From the NCBI RefSeq assembly GCF_002863865.1, contig NZ_CP022684.1:2385501-2449500 (forward strand): a stretch of DNA of 64,000 nt. Reading direction: 5' to 3'. A program made the translations under genes and the position numbers. The notes under the pieces are model-generated. The model ran no database searches. It was not told the origin of the DNA and saw nothing but the letters and a program-made list of their open reading frames with translations. Positions 9,395 through 20,636 of the stretch are shown in pieces. The first letter of the stretch is position 1. Every line of letters starts with the position of its first letter. Source of the stretch: Ketobacter alkanivorans (GTDB taxonomy: Bacteria; Pseudomonadota; Gammaproteobacteria; Pseudomonadales; Ketobacteraceae).

Positions 9395-10327
9395 GTGAAC
9401 AATCCATTACAGCAACCCAATTCTATCGACGCAATGGCAGACGAAATACAGCAGGCATCAATCAACAAGTCAGATAAAAAGGTGCTAACCAAACAAGACA
9501 TCTTCAAACACGGCTATTACCCCTACCAACAGAAGATGACCCGCCGCGAATACGAACAAAAAAAGAAAGAACTTCAGGTTGAACTACTTAAGTTTCAGAA
9601 CTGGGTCAAAACCACAAAACAACGAATCGTGATTCTATTCGAAGGCCGCGACGCCGCAGGAAAAGGTGGCACCATCAAGCGGGTAATGGAGCATATGAAT
9701 CCACGGGGTGCGCGAGTAGTTGCACTGGAGAAGCCATCGGAGACAGAAGCAGGCCAGTGGTACTTTCAGCGTTATATTGAACACCTGCCAACAGCCGGTG
9801 AGATCGTCATGTTCGATCGATCCTGGTACAACCGGGCTGGCGTTGAACGCGTCATGGATTTTTGCAACGAACAGGAATATCTTGAGCTCATGCGCCAAAC
9901 ACCTGAACTAGAACGCATGCTGGTGCGCAGCGGCATCATGCTATTCAAGTTCTGGTTTTCTGTAAGCAGAGAGGAACAGTTCCGCCGCTTTCAGGAGCGG
10001 CGCAAAGATCCATTAAAGCAGTGGAAACTGAGCCCAATTGATTTGGCTTCGCTGGATAAATGGAGTGACTACACCAAAGCCAAAGAGGCCATGTTCTTCT
10101 ATACCGACACAGCTGACGCACCCTGGACGGCAATCAAATCCGATGACAAGAAACGCGCCCGCATCAATGCCATGCGCTATTTGCTCAGCAAAGCCAACTA
10201 CCCCGATAAAGACCCAAACGTGGCAGTGAGCCCTGATCCATTAATTGTAGGCAGCGCAAAAGATATTCATGAGCAAGATGAACAGGTTTTGACGCGGGAT
10301 GAAGTCACCAGCCAAGGAGTAGCTTAA
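9395..10327 (+). CDS. ppk2: Polyphosphate kinase 2 (PPK2)
   Basis: A PPK2-family kinase that transfers phosphate between inorganic polyphosphate and nucleotides. It shows the P-loop 'GRDAAGKGGTIKR' (about residues 84-96 from this start), the Walker B/lid region 'MFDRSWYNRAGVERVM' (catalytic Asp near 141), and the later 'FWFSVSREEQFRRFQERR' and 'PLKQWKLSPIDLASLDKW' blocks of single-domain class I enzymes. The start is uncertain: GTG at 9395 has GAGG 5 bases upstream, TTG at 9344 extends the frame, and ATG at 9434 shortens it. The stop overlaps the next small gene by one base. Direction (NDP phosphorylation versus polyP synthesis) cannot be read from sequence. Confidence 0.93.
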   Translation: MNNPLQQPNSIDAMADEIQQASINKSDKKVLTKQDIFKHGYYPYQQKMTRREYEQKKKELQVELLKFQNWVKTTKQRIVILFEGRDAAGKGGTIKRVMEHMNPRGARVVALEKPSETEAGQWYFQRYIEHLPTAGEIVMFDRSWYNRAGVERVMDFCNEQEYLELMRQTPELERMLVRSGIMLFKFWFSVSREEQFRRFQERRKDPLKQWKLSPIDLASLDKWSDYTKAKEAMFFYTDTADAPWTAIKSDDKKRARINAMRYLLSKANYPDKDPNVAVSPDPLIVGSAKDIHEQDEQVLTRDEVTSQGVA

Positions 10328-10554
10328 TGTCCAAAAGCCAAACCCAGCACGCATTAGACGTGGTCAACACTTTTAAATCCAAACTGAGCAAAAGTGGTGT
10401 TGATCACGTTGGTCAAAAGCATTTCGACGAATTGCAGCTGCTTATAGAATCTGCCATTGATTCGGCAGTGTTCCTGGAAATTGAACGTATCGCGAAACGT
10501 GTAGACAACCTTGCTCACGATATCAGAAAAAGTGCCGAGAGCTTCGATGCCTGA
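10327..10554 (+). CDS. Small helical protein coupled to PPK2
   Basis: A 75-residue, probably all-helical, cytoplasmic protein that I do not recognise ('GVDHVGQKHFDELQLLIESA'). Its ATG overlaps the ppk2 stop (TAATG), and a strong terminator follows at 10571, so the two genes are one transcription unit. This tight coupling suggests a partner or regulator of PPK2, but that is inference. Codon use and the start overlap support a real gene. Confidence 0.7.
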   Translation: MSKSQTQHALDVVNTFKSKLSKSGVDHVGQKHFDELQLLIESAIDSAVFLEIERIAKRVDNLAHDIRKSAESFDA

Positions 10555-10570
10555 TTAATTCAGCAGAAAC

Positions 10571-10606
10571 AAAAAAGCCCCTACGTTTCCAAGCAGGGGC
10601 TTTTTT
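10571..10606. terminator. Bidirectional intrinsic terminator
   Basis: AAAAAAGCCCCT, a short loop and AGGGGCTTTTTT form a symmetrical hairpin with A/T tracts on both sides. It sits between the small ORF ending at 10554 and the chemoreceptor ending at 10621 on the opposite strand, so it can serve both. Confidence 0.9.
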
Positions 10607-10620
10607 GTAACCAGCCTACA

Positions 10621-13600
10621 TCAGAATTCTTCCCATTCGTCATCCTGACTATGGCTGGGGGCAGCAATCGGTGAACGCACGGCAGGCTTTGCAGGCTGAC
10701 GCTTGCTTGTCGCAGGCGCTGACGCCGTAGCCCTGGCACCAGAGCCAGCCCCAAAGCTTCCCGCAACAGCACTGACACCATGATCCAGTTTGAAGAACCC
10801 AACCAAATCCATCAGCGCCCTGGCTTGTTCTGCCATGGCCTCGCCTGCGGCGCTGGCCTCTTCCACCAAAGCAGCGTTCTGCTGCGTCATTTCATCCATT
10901 TCACCAATCGCCTGATTGATCTGAACAATACTGGAACTTTGCTCGCTGGCGGCTGAATTGATGTCACCAATCATGCTGGTCACTTCACGCACCGCCTCAA
11001 CAATTTCGGAAAGCGTCATGCCTGATTGGTTTACCAGTTCCGTACCGGCTTCCACCTTATTCACCGAGTCACGAATCAAATCCTTGATTTCTTTTGCTGC
11101 ACCGGCTGAGCGCTGTGCCAGGTTACGCACCTCTCCCGCCACCACCGCAAAACCACGACCTTGTTCACCGGCACGGGCCGCTTCTACTGCAGCATTCAAA
11201 GCCAACAAATTGGTCTGGAACGCGATCTCATCTATAACACCGATGATGTCAGAGATACGCTTGCTCGAACGGTTGATTTCATCCATAGCCACCACAGCGC
11301 GCTTAACCACATCCCCGCCTGTTTCGGCTTTATTGACTGCGTTTTGTGACAATTGATTCGCATGCTGGGCGTTGTCGCTGGTTTGCTGTACCGCGCCGGT
11401 CATTTCTTCCATACTGGATGCGGTTTCTTCCAGTGATGAAGCCTGCTCCTCGGTGCGCTGACTCAAATCCGCGTTACCTTGCGCAATTTCATTTGCACCG
11501 GTGGTAACCGACGATGAAGACTCGATTATATTAGCAATAACTTCTTCCAGCTTTTCTACTGTTGCGTTGGCATCATCTTTCAAGCGCTTGAACAGCCCTG
11601 CGTAGTCTGCCGAAATTTTTTGCGTTAGATCACCACCTGCCAACGCAGACAGTACTCGGGCTACGTCATGCATCCCTTCATTGGTTACAGACATCAACTG
11701 ATTCAGGCCTGTGGCCAAGTTCGCAAAGAAACCCTGCTTACCTTCCAGACTCAGTGATCTGCTGAAGTCACCCTGTGACGCTGCTTTCACGATTTCATTT
11801 ACTTCATTTTCTACCATGACTTCCTGAGTACGATCCAACCATTCCACCACCGTACCCAAGCGATTGCCATCGCCATCCACTACCGGGTTGGCAATCAAAC
11901 GGAAGGAGCGACCACCGGCCTTGATTTGTGTGTTGTATGTAGACTTAAGATCGCTGATCAAGCGTTTTTGATGTGATGGATTCTTATGGAACACATCCAT
12001 ATTGGTACCCATCAGCTTGCTCGCCTGAAAGTTCGGCAAATCTTTACGCAAATCTTTCTCTGCATTGGACATCATGTCACGCAGGGTTTCATTCATGTAA
12101 ATGATGTTGTTTTCAGAATCCGCAATCATGGTATTGGTTGAGCTGTTGTCCAGGGCAATACGCACCCGCAGGTTTTCATTCGCCACTCGTGCAAGCTCAC
12201 GATCCTTAGCCAACTGATCGGTCAAGTCCTCCCATTCAACAATGGTGCCCGTACGCTCACCACTTTCATCAAACAAGGGGGTGGCAATCAGAGAAAACGT
12301 CAGCTCTCCGACTTTGATGCGGGTCTTATAGACATCTTTCAACTTATTGACCATTGCACGCTGATGGGATGCATCTTTATGGAAAATATCCATATTCGAA
12401 CCCATCAGCTTTTTGATATTAAAGTTCGGTACATGCTTGGTCAGAACCGCATCCCGATTTTCCATCATGCGGTGTACAGCTGCATTCATAAAGATGATAT
12501 TGTAGTCTTCGTCTGCGATCATTACCGACGTATCACAGACACTGAGTGCGTCGGCCAGACGCTTGCTTTCAAACGCAACTCGTTTGTTTTCTTCGACTGC
12601 TTTTTCCATTTCCTGGGCAGCTTTTTGCTCTCGGGTTCGAGTTTCTTTTAGCTCAGATTGCAGTGATTTAATACCCTTCATCAACGCTGCTATTTCATCG
12701 GTTCCGGTAATTTCAATATTGTCATCCAAATTGCCACGCTGAATATTGGCCAGGTAGAAGTTGGCGCCATTCATCCCCTTCAACAAACTGCGGATAATAA
12801 GGAAGGACAACACCACAGCCAGAATCGATGCCAATACCATTTCATAGAGTACAATTTTTTGATCACTCTTCATGGTATCGATCCGCACCTGCAGCAGACG
12901 CTTAAGGTGCGGTATTGTTTTACTTTCCAGATCATACCCGGCATTAACCAGTGCAGTGCCTTTGGCAAACATTTCACTTGCACTCAAGGGCGATCTACCG
13001 GTGTCTATCACCTCCTGCACCAGAGCAGCAAACTCTTTATTCGCCGCGCTGAGGGTTGAAATCTGCTGGTTAAGGTCGCCTCCGATGCTATCACTGGCTT
13101 TAACTGCAGAGCGTAACGCTTCTTCTACTTTATCTACCGCAATGGGTTTGATGCCAATCAGGTTGCGAACCGCTTTGTCACTTGCTGGCCCATTTACAAC
13201 AGCGCCAGCAGCCTCGCCCCGCATCTGGGCTGAATATTCGATGGCTCGAGGCAAGGAGAAAGACAACAACTGCATCATGTAGAAGCTGTCGACTTCTGGA
13301 TCAAGGGTCAGGTTTGTTTGATCCGAATAAAACTCTATATAGGACAGGATGTCCTCGATCATATGATTATGGGCAGCAAACCCGGCTTCCTGGCCCATAG
13401 TAACGTAGGCCAGTTTAACCGTATTCCAGCTGGCGGTGATCTTGGCCAGTCGATCCCCCAAATCAAAATCTGAGGAATACTTTTTTTCCAAGGCTACAAG
13501 CTCCTTAAGCGCTTGTTCGAAACGAGCTTCGGACGCCTGCATAAGGCTCTTCGCCGCCTCGTCACCCTTTGCAACCTGCAAGCCGGTACCACGATGCAAC

Positions 13601-13830
13601 TGGGCCGACTTAATCAACTGAAACGATGGCTCGTAAAACTCAGTGCCGTACAATTCTTTAAGTGAAAAGTACTCACTTTCACTCCATTCGGTGAATACGA
13701 TATTAGCGAAGATGCCTACAACCAAGGCAAATAAGCCTACCACCAGGCCCATCTTCACTTTCATACTCAGATACGTCATCCAGTTCATATCGGTTTTACT
13801 CCGGCTCACACAAGTACGGCGTTTACTCAC
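10621..13830 (-). CDS. Methyl-accepting chemotaxis protein with tandem PAS domains
   Basis: A 1069-residue chemoreceptor, about twice the usual length. Order: TM1 (about 26-47), long periplasmic helical sensor, TM2 (about 325-350), HAMP, PAS 1 and PAS 2, a further HAMP-like linker, then the MA signalling domain with the invariant hairpin '[20 protein letters not shown]'. Each PAS copy shares 'MIA(D/S)..NIIxMN' and 'FHK(D/N).SHQ' blocks, so they arose by duplication. The C-terminus 'EWEEF' matches the xWxxF pentapeptide that tethers CheR/CheB. Start GTG at 13830 has AGGGG upstream; ATG at 13788 is an alternative. No che genes are in the window. Confidence 0.93.
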   Translation of the reverse strand: MSKRRTCVSRSKTDMNWMTYLSMKVKMGLVVGLFALVVGIFANIVFTEWSESEYFSLKELYGTEFYEPSFQLIKSAQLHRGTGLQVAKGDEAAKSLMQASEARFEQALKELVALEKKYSSDFDLGDRLAKITASWNTVKLAYVTMGQEAGFAAHNHMIEDILSYIEFYSDQTNLTLDPEVDSFYMMQLLSFSLPRAIEYSAQMRGEAAGAVVNGPASDKAVRNLIGIKPIAVDKVEEALRSAVKASDSIGGDLNQQISTLSAANKEFAALVQEVIDTGRSPLSASEMFAKGTALVNAGYDLESKTIPHLKRLLQVRIDTMKSDQKIVLYEMVLASILAVVLSFLIIRSLLKGMNGANFYLANIQRGNLDDNIEITGTDEIAALMKGIKSLQSELKETRTREQKAAQEMEKAVEENKRVAFESKRLADALSVCDTSVMIADEDYNIIFMNAAVHRMMENRDAVLTKHVPNFNIKKLMGSNMDIFHKDASHQRAMVNKLKDVYKTRIKVGELTFSLIATPLFDESGERTGTIVEWEDLTDQLAKDRELARVANENLRVRIALDNSSTNTMIADSENNIIYMNETLRDMMSNAEKDLRKDLPNFQASKLMGTNMDVFHKNPSHQKRLISDLKSTYNTQIKAGGRSFRLIANPVVDGDGNRLGTVVEWLDRTQEVMVENEVNEIVKAASQGDFSRSLSLEGKQGFFANLATGLNQLMSVTNEGMHDVARVLSALAGGDLTQKISADYAGLFKRLKDDANATVEKLEEVIANIIESSSSVTTGANEIAQGNADLSQRTEEQASSLEETASSMEEMTGAVQQTSDNAQHANQLSQNAVNKAETGGDVVKRAVVAMDEINRSSKRISDIIGVIDEIAFQTNLLALNAAVEAARAGEQGRGFAVVAGEVRNLAQRSAGAAKEIKDLIRDSVNKVEAGTELVNQSGMTLSEIVEAVREVTSMIGDINSAASEQSSSIVQINQAIGEMDEMTQQNAALVEEASAAGEAMAEQARALMDLVGFFKLDHGVSAVAGSFGAGSGARATASAPATSKRQPAKPAVRSPIAAPSHSQDDEWEEF

Positions 13831-13959
13831 GGCAAAATGCCCCTGACTATTTAGTTATAGCATCGGATCTCAGCTTCGCTACGCTGCCCCCAATGTTTTC
13901 TCAGTCAGGAACTGCGGGTCTTTACATGCAGCGTGTATGAATTTTGTACAGAAGCGAGC

Positions 13960-13989
13960 CTGACGCTGGGCACCCAAACCCGCTATAAT
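13960..13989 (+). promoter_or_regulatory. Probable sigma-70 promoter of the gmk operon
   Basis: A perfect -10 box TATAAT (13984-13989) is preceded at 18 bases by CTGACG (13960-13965), a fair -35. It lies about 100 bases upstream of gmk and would drive gmk-rpoZ-spoT-ridA. Confidence 0.6.
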
Positions 13990-14071
13990 TGCGGCCCATT
14001 AACATTCGTGGCCAGAAATCGAAATATTTGCCACTTACCACTAAACTGAATAGACAGCACTCACCGCTTAA

Positions 14072-14698
<627 letters not shown>

Positions 14699-14776
14699 GC
14701 CAGCGTGCTTGACGCTTGTCTTGCACCGGCAAACCAGTACAATAGGCGGCTTGGCCGAAAAACTCTGAGGTAGAAA

Positions 14777-15049
14777 ATGGCACGTGTTACCGTTGAAGAC
14801 TGTCTGGATAAAGTAGACAACCGCTTTTCTCTGGTTCTGGTTGCGAGCAAACGTGCTCGCCAGATCGCTACTGGCGGCAAAGACCCCTATGTTGAGTGGG
14901 AAAACGACAAGCCCACCGTGGTTGCCCTGCGCGAAATCGCCGAAGGCTACGTGGATCAGTCTATCCTGACCCGCAAACCGGAGCCTAAACAGTTCCGCGA
15001 TACGTCGTCTTTCCACAGTGCATTCAACAACCCCAACCTCGACGAATAA
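14777..15049 (+). CDS. rpoZ: RNA polymerase omega subunit
   Basis: A 90-residue omega subunit, the smallest part of the RNA polymerase core, which helps beta' folding and forms part of the ppGpp site in proteobacteria. It begins with the signature '[20 protein letters not shown]' and has '[12 protein letters not shown]' shortly after, both diagnostic. A GAGG ribosome binding site precedes the ATG. It lies 78 bases after gmk and 71 before spoT, as usual. Confidence 0.97.
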   Translation: MARVTVEDCLDKVDNRFSLVLVASKRARQIATGGKDPYVEWENDKPTVVALREIAEGYVDQSILTRKPEPKQFRDTSSFHSAFNNPNLDE

Positions 15050-15120
15050 ACAGCTAAATCTACTGTTCTCATTGCCGCTCAATCCCATTACACTAAATCC
15101 TCTGAGGAGGGATTGAGCGC

Positions 15121-17235
15121 TTGCAAACTGTTGAAACACTTATAGAAAAACTCGACTATTTGCCCCCCGAACAACGGGAGGATATTCGTCGTGCCTATTA
15201 CTTTGCCGAACAGGCCCACGAAGGCCAGTACCGACGCAGCGGCGACCCTTATATCGTCCACCCTCTGGCAGTCGGCAAGATCCTGGCTGACATGCACATG
15301 GACGCCCAAAGCGTAGAAGCCGCCCTCCTCCATGATGTAATTGAAGACACCCATGTCTCCAAAGAGGACGTGACCGGTGCCTTTGGTGAAATCGTGGCAG
15401 ATCTGGTCGACGGCGTGTCCAAAATTGGCGCTATCAAGTTCGAATCCAAAGCCGAGGCCCAGGCGGAAAACTTCCGCAAAATGGTGCTGGCCATGACCAA
15501 GGACATCAGGGTCATACTCGTCAAGCTGGCTGACAGGCTTCACAACATGCGCACCTTAGGGGTGCTACACCCCACCAAACGCCGCCGCATCGCACTCGAA
15601 ACCCTTGAAATCTACGCCCCCATCGCCAACCGGCTGGGGATGAACAATATTCGGGTGGAGCTGGAAGACTTAAGCTTCTCGCATATGTATCCCATGCGCT
15701 CCGCCCGCATCAAAAAAGCCACCAAAACCTCCCGTGGCAACCGCAAGGATATGGTGTCTCGCATCCAGGAAGCCATCGAGAATCGCCTGGATCGGGATGG
15801 CCTCAAAGGTCGGGTGGTGGGCCGCGAAAAACACCTTTACAGCATCTACAGCAAGATGAAGACCCAGCGCAAACCGTTTAACGAGATCATGGATGTGTAC
15901 GGCTTCCGCATTGTGGTGGATTCTGTAGACATGTGTTACCGGGTACTGGGCGCCATTCACAACCTGTACAAGCCTATTCCCGGGCGCTTCAAAGATTACA
16001 TCGCGATCCCCAAAGCCAACGGCTACCAATCCCTGCATACCACGTTAATTGGCATGAATGGTGTACCCATTGAGCTGCAGATCCGCACGGAAGAGATGGA
16101 TGCCATGGCCAATAATGGCATCGCCGCCCACTGGCTCTATAAATCCGACCCTGATCCCGCAGGCGGTGCCCAGAATCGCGCTAAAGAATGGCTAAAAGGC
16201 CTGCTGGAGATGCAGCAACGGGCCGGTAACTCCCAAGACTTCCTGGAAACGGTCAAAATTGACCTGTTCCCCGACGAAGTCTACGTGTTCACGCCAAAAG
16301 GCAACATATTAGAACTGCCTACCGGGGCCACACCAGTGGACTTCGCCTACGCGGTTCACACCGATGTGGGCAACAGCTGCGTGGCTGCGCGCCTGGATCA
16401 TCGCCTAGTGCCATTGAGCACCCCCATCCAGAGCGGGCAAACCATTAAGATTATTACTGCTCCCGGTGCCTGCCCCAACCCGGCATGGCTGAGCTTTGTC
16501 ACCACCGCCAAGGCCCGCGCTAACATTCGCCATTTCCTGAAAAACCAGCGCCGCTCCGAATCCGTTTCCTTAGGCCACCGCCTGCTGGACAAAGCCCTCT
16601 CCAGCTTCGACCTGGCTCTGGAAAGCATTCCTCCCGATCACATCACCACCGCCCTCACTGAGGCCGGGTTCAAAACCCTCGATGACCTGCTGGAAGACAT
16701 CGGCCTGGGCAACCAAATGGCGCAAATTGCCGCCCGCCGCATGCTGCCCCACGATGGCGAAGCCACCAACCCGGACAGCAACAAACCCAAACCACTGGTG
16801 ATCCGTGGCACCGAAGGCATGGTGATTGCGCTGGCCAAATGTTGTCGCCCCATCCCCGGCGATTCTGTAATGGGCCACTTAAGCTCCGGTCGCGGTATGG
16901 TGATTCATCGAGATAACTGCAAGAACATCGCCTCAGAGCTAAAAGACAACCCGGAAAAATGCCTGTCGGTAGAATGGGCCAAAGATTTTGTGGGCGAATA
17001 CGCCGTAGACCTGCGAGTGCAGATGGAAAATGAACGGGGCGCTCTGGCCAGCCTCGCCTCCCTTATTTCCCAGGCAGACGCCAACATCGAAACCATCAAC
17101 ATAAAAGAAAAGGATGCCCACCTGTCGGTGGTAAGCCTGCGCATTTCCATTCGCGACCGGGTGCATCTGGCCAAAACCATCCGCCGCATGCGAACCCAAA
17201 AAGCGGTCAATCGCATCGTGCGGGTCAGAAACTGA
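15121..17235 (+). CDS. spoT: Bifunctional (p)ppGpp synthetase/hydrolase SpoT
   Basis: A 704-residue stringent-response enzyme. Order: HD hydrolase (about 45-145, 'ALLHDVIEDTHVS'), synthetase domain (about 235-350, 'FKDYIAIPKANGYQSLHTT'), TGS (about 385-445, 'VYVFTPKGNILELPTGATPV'), helical and zinc-finger-like region, ACT (about 630-700). The HD metal ligands are intact, so hydrolase activity is expected, in contrast with RelA. The start is TTG at 15121 with AGGAGG 10 bases upstream; no ATG fits, and rare TTG starts are also known for this gene elsewhere. It lies between rpoZ and ridA. Confidence 0.97.
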   Translation: MQTVETLIEKLDYLPPEQREDIRRAYYFAEQAHEGQYRRSGDPYIVHPLAVGKILADMHMDAQSVEAALLHDVIEDTHVSKEDVTGAFGEIVADLVDGVSKIGAIKFESKAEAQAENFRKMVLAMTKDIRVILVKLADRLHNMRTLGVLHPTKRRRIALETLEIYAPIANRLGMNNIRVELEDLSFSHMYPMRSARIKKATKTSRGNRKDMVSRIQEAIENRLDRDGLKGRVVGREKHLYSIYSKMKTQRKPFNEIMDVYGFRIVVDSVDMCYRVLGAIHNLYKPIPGRFKDYIAIPKANGYQSLHTTLIGMNGVPIELQIRTEEMDAMANNGIAAHWLYKSDPDPAGGAQNRAKEWLKGLLEMQQRAGNSQDFLETVKIDLFPDEVYVFTPKGNILELPTGATPVDFAYAVHTDVGNSCVAARLDHRLVPLSTPIQSGQTIKIITAPGACPNPAWLSFVTTAKARANIRHFLKNQRRSESVSLGHRLLDKALSSFDLALESIPPDHITTALTEAGFKTLDDLLEDIGLGNQMAQIAARRMLPHDGEATNPDSNKPKPLVIRGTEGMVIALAKCCRPIPGDSVMGHLSSGRGMVIHRDNCKNIASELKDNPEKCLSVEWAKDFVGEYAVDLRVQMENERGALASLASLISQADANIETINIKEKDAHLSVVSLRISIRDRVHLAKTIRRMRTQKAVNRIVRVRN

Positions 17236-17253
17236 TTTATTAGGAGACCAAGC

Positions 17254-17637
17254 ATGAGCAAGCGCGAAATCATTTCCACGGACAAAGCCCCCCAAGCCAT
17301 CGGCACTTATTCCCAAGCGGTAAAGTGCGGCAACACGGTCTACCTGTCCGGTCAGATCCCACTGGATCCAGCCACCATGGAACTCGTGGACGACAACATG
17401 GAAGCCAGCATCGTGCGCGTATTTGAAAACCTGAAAGCCGTGGCAGAGGCGGCCGGTGGCTCCTTACAAGACATAGCCAAGCTCAATATTTTTCTGATTG
17501 ACCTGAGCCACTTCGCGTTAGTGAATGAAGTCATGGCCCGCTACTTCGAACAGCCCTATCCAGCCCGCGCAGCGCTGGCAGTCGCATCGTTACCAAAAGG
17601 TGCATCGGTGGAAATGGATGGGGTAATGGAACTTTAG
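17254..17637 (+). CDS. ridA: RidA family 2-iminobutanoate/2-iminopropanoate deaminase
   Basis: A 127-residue RidA/YjgF protein that hydrolyses reactive enamine/imine intermediates made by PLP enzymes. Diagnostic parts are '[20 protein letters not shown]' near the N-terminus and the C-terminal '[19 protein letters not shown]', where the Arg in 'PARAA' is the catalytic arginine. The position after spoT is conserved in many proteobacteria. The stop overlaps a GTG that could start polA. RBS TAGGAG. Confidence 0.96.
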   Translation: MSKREIISTDKAPQAIGTYSQAVKCGNTVYLSGQIPLDPATMELVDDNMEASIVRVFENLKAVAEAAGGSLQDIAKLNIFLIDLSHFALVNEVMARYFEQPYPARAALAVASLPKGASVEMDGVMEL

Positions 17638-20354
17638 TGAACGCTATGTCATCCAACAAACCTCTAGTGCTTGTCGACGGCTCTTCCTACCTGTATCGCG
17701 CCTTTCATGCCCTGCCACCGCTCACCAATTCCAAGGGTCTGCCCACCGGCGCGATCAAAGGCGTGCTGAATATGCTGATCCGTCTGCGCAAGGATTACGC
17801 TCCTGCGCATATGGCGGTAGTGTTTGACGCCAAGGGCAAAACCTTCCGCGATGATCTTTACCCCGAGTACAAGGCCAATCGTCCGCCTATGCCCGATGAT
17901 CTGCGCTCACAGATCGAACCACTGCACAACGCTATTCGCTTTATGGGGCTGCCACTTTTAATTATCGAAGGTGTGGAAGCCGATGACGTGATCGGCACCC
18001 TGTGCCACATCGCCAGCAAGCAAGGTATCGACACCATCGTGTCCACCGGCGATAAAGATATGGCGCAACTGGTGAACGATCATGTCACCCTCATCAACAC
18101 CATGAACGACTCTAAAATGGATCGCGCTGGTGTGATCGAAAAGTTTGGCATACCCCCTGAGCGCATCATTGATTACCTCACACTGGTGGGCGACAGCGTG
18201 GACAATATCCCAGGCGTCCCCAAGTGCGGCCCCAAAACCGCCGTCAAGTGGCTGGAAGAATTCGGTTGCCTCGAAAACCTGCTGCAAAATGCCGACAGCA
18301 TAAAAGGCAAAGTAGGAGAGAACCTGCGCGCCAGCATGGAACAGATACCGCTCTCCAAAGAACTGGCCACCATCAAACTGGATGTGGAACTGGAACATCA
18401 GCCATCGGATCTCACCATCCAGGAGCAGGATGACGCCAATTTGTTGGAGCTGTATAAAGATCTCGAATTTAAAGGCTGGGTAGCGGAGCTGTCTGCCAGC
18501 GCCGACAGCAGCAACAGCGAATCAACCAGCACTGCGACAGCCATTGAACAGCACTACGATTGCATTACCACCCAAGAAGCCTTTGCAAGCTGGCTGCAAC
18601 AACTGCAAGCCTGCGATGCGTTTGCCTTCGATACAGAAACCACCAGCCTCAACTATATGCAGGCTGAATTGGTGGGCGTGTCTTTCAGCATAGAACCCGG
18701 GCGGGCTGCCTATGTTCCCGTCGCCCACGATTACCCGGGGGCGCCGGATCAGCTGGAACGCGATTGGGTGCTGCAACAGCTCAAACCACTGCTGGAAGCA
18801 GAGCAACCCAAAAAAATCGGCCAGAACCTTAAGTACGACAAAAGCGTGCTGGCTCACTACGACGTCGAATTAAAAGGCATCGGTTACGACACCATGCTGG
18901 AATCCTATGTACTGGATTCCACTGCCACCCGTCATGACATGGACAGCCTGGCCTTGAAATACCTGGGCCATAAAAATATTTCGTTCGAAGAGATCGCAGG
19001 CAAAGGAGCCAAGCAGCTCACCTTTAACCAGATCGACCTTGAAAAAGCCAGCGAGTATGCAGCAGAAGATGCCGACATTACGTTGCGCTTGCACCAGGCA
19101 CTGTGGCCACAACTGGAGTGCGAAGCTACGCTTACCCATGTATTTAATGATATCGAAATGCCGCTGGTGCCACTGCTATCAAAGATAGAGCGCACCGGTG
19201 CGCTGATTGATGCAAACATGCTGCGCCTGCACAGTCAGCAATTGGCCAAGCGCATGATGGAGCTGGAAACCGAAGCTCACGATTTGGCCGGCGGCCCCTT
19301 CAACCTCAGCTCGCCCAAACAACTTGGCGAAATCCTGTTCGAAAAACTGGGCTTACCGGTCATATCCAAAACCCCCAAAGGTGCACCTTCAACCGCCGAA
19401 CCGGTACTGGCAGAACTCGCTCTCGAATACGAACTGCCCAAAGTGCTGATGGAATATCGTGGCTTAAGCAAACTGAAATCCACCTATACGGACAAACTAC
19501 CCGAGCTGATCGACTCCCGTACCGGGCGCATTCACACCTCATACCATCAGGCGGTAGCGGCCACCGGACGTTTATCATCCTCTGATCCAAACTTACAGAA
19601 CATCCCGATCCGCAACGAAGAAGGCCGCCGCATTCGACAAGCGTTTATCCCCCGCACAGGCTGCAAACTGTTGGCGGCGGATTACTCACAAATAGAGCTG
19701 CGTATCATGGCCCACCTGTCCGGCGACGATAGCTTATTGAATGCGTTCAATCAGGGCCTGGACATTCACAAAGCCACCGCTGCAGAAGTCATGGGTGTAA
19801 GTCTGGACGAGGTCACTCACGAAATGCGCCGCAACGCCAAGGCCGTTAACTTCGGTTTGATTTATGGCATGTCGGCGTTCGGCCTGGCCAAACAACTGGG
19901 CATCGGTCGCAAGCAAGCCCAGGAATACATCGACATTTATTTTACTCGCTATCCCGGCGTTCAGCAGTACATGGAAAACATTCGGGAGCAAGCCGCCAGC
20001 CAAGGTTATGTGGAAACGCTGTTCGGCCGTCGACTGCATCTGCCAGAGATCAACTCACGCAACGTGCAACGACGACAAGCAGCAGAGCGCACCGCGATCA
20101 ATGCGCCCATGCAAGGCACCGCTGCCGATATTATTAAGCGCGCCATGATTCAAGTGGATGACTGGCTGGTTAAAAAACAACTGGATACTCGCATCATTAT
20201 GCAGGTACATGATGAATTAGTGTTCGAAGTTCCGGAGCAAGAATTGGACTGCATCACAAAAGAGGTAACGTCACTGATGCAGGGCGCTGCAGAACTTAAA
20301 GTTCCCTTGCTAGTGGAGGTCGGGGTAGGTGATAATTGGGACCAAGCGCATTAG
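17637..20354 (+). CDS. polA: DNA polymerase I
   Basis: A 905-residue three-domain family A polymerase for Okazaki-fragment processing and repair. The 5'-3' exonuclease domain occupies about 1-290 ('[18 protein letters not shown]'). The 3'-5' proofreading domain follows with an intact DxE motif ('[13 protein letters not shown]'). The polymerase domain has motif A '[14 protein letters not shown]', motif B '[16 protein letters not shown]' and motif C 'VHDELVFEV'. Start is GTG at 17637, overlapping the ridA stop, or ATG at 17646. The gene is followed by an ErsA-like sRNA and engB, as in Pseudomonas. Confidence 0.97.
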   Translation: MNAMSSNKPLVLVDGSSYLYRAFHALPPLTNSKGLPTGAIKGVLNMLIRLRKDYAPAHMAVVFDAKGKTFRDDLYPEYKANRPPMPDDLRSQIEPLHNAIRFMGLPLLIIEGVEADDVIGTLCHIASKQGIDTIVSTGDKDMAQLVNDHVTLINTMNDSKMDRAGVIEKFGIPPERIIDYLTLVGDSVDNIPGVPKCGPKTAVKWLEEFGCLENLLQNADSIKGKVGENLRASMEQIPLSKELATIKLDVELEHQPSDLTIQEQDDANLLELYKDLEFKGWVAELSASADSSNSESTSTATAIEQHYDCITTQEAFASWLQQLQACDAFAFDTETTSLNYMQAELVGVSFSIEPGRAAYVPVAHDYPGAPDQLERDWVLQQLKPLLEAEQPKKIGQNLKYDKSVLAHYDVELKGIGYDTMLESYVLDSTATRHDMDSLALKYLGHKNISFEEIAGKGAKQLTFNQIDLEKASEYAAEDADITLRLHQALWPQLECEATLTHVFNDIEMPLVPLLSKIERTGALIDANMLRLHSQQLAKRMMELETEAHDLAGGPFNLSSPKQLGEILFEKLGLPVISKTPKGAPSTAEPVLAELALEYELPKVLMEYRGLSKLKSTYTDKLPELIDSRTGRIHTSYHQAVAATGRLSSSDPNLQNIPIRNEEGRRIRQAFIPRTGCKLLAADYSQIELRIMAHLSGDDSLLNAFNQGLDIHKATAAEVMGVSLDEVTHEMRRNAKAVNFGLIYGMSAFGLAKQLGIGRKQAQEYIDIYFTRYPGVQQYMENIREQAASQGYVETLFGRRLHLPEINSRNVQRRQAAERTAINAPMQGTAADIIKRAMIQVDDWLVKKQLDTRIIMQVHDELVFEVPEQELDCITKEVTSLMQGAAELKVPLLVEVGVGDNWDQAH

Positions 20355-20478
20355 TTTGAGCGGGTCCCCCAATACCTGCTTGAAATCCCCTAATGAGCCC
20401 ACATAATAACCATAAGAGCGTGGATTTGTCTCTAGCACTGATCGGTCACTGATTTTTGAAAAAATTTTCAACGACAGT

Positions 20479-20505
20479 GAACTTTATCCGATCTTCATCG
20501 TCTTA
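20479..20505 (+). promoter_or_regulatory. Envelope-stress sigma (AlgU/RpoE-type) promoter of the sRNA
   Basis: GAACTT (20479-20484), exactly 16 bases, then TCTTA (20501-20505) fits the ECF sigma-E/AlgU consensus GAACTT-N16-17-TCNNA. It lies directly upstream of a structured, terminator-ended segment in the polA-engB gap, which is where the AlgU-dependent sRNA ErsA lies in Pseudomonas. Confidence 0.7.
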
Positions 20506-20510
20506 ATACA

Positions 20511-20625
20511 TGAAGCTAAGGCAGCAATCCCCAGCCGAGTAAAATCGGCTAACAGCAAACCGGCTTTCCCCCAAGAGCCGGACCCTAGGCCGGTAGCTTG
20601 CCCCAAGGCTACCGGCTCTTTTTTT
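20511..20625 (+). ncRNA. ersA: ErsA/Spot 42-position small RNA
   Basis: A segment of about 115 bases with no ORF, between a sigma-E-like promoter and an intrinsic terminator. Three hairpins are visible: AGCCGA/TCGGCT (20533-20550), CCGGCT/AGCCGG (20560-20581, loop TTCCCCCAAG), and the terminator GCCGGTAGC/GCTACCGGC (20589-20616, loop TTGCCCCAAG) followed by T's. Two near-identical C-rich loops suggest base-pairing surfaces. The polA-engB gap holds Spot 42 in enterics and ErsA in Pseudomonas; the promoter type favours ErsA. The assignment rests on position, promoter and structure, not on sequence alignment. The 5' end is estimated from the -10 box. Confidence 0.7.
20589..20625 (+). terminator. 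Intrinsic terminator of the sRNA
   Basis: A perfect 9-bp stem GCCGGTAGC/GCTACCGGC with a 10-base loop is followed by TCTTTTTTT. It ends the sRNA transcript and any polA read-through. Confidence 0.9.
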
Positions 20626-20636
20626 CTAACTTCTGA

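Noticed and set aside
20355..20478. Possible small ORF between polA and the sRNA promoter
   Set aside because: No start with ribosome binding site and reasonable length found; better explained as promoter-upstream sequence.
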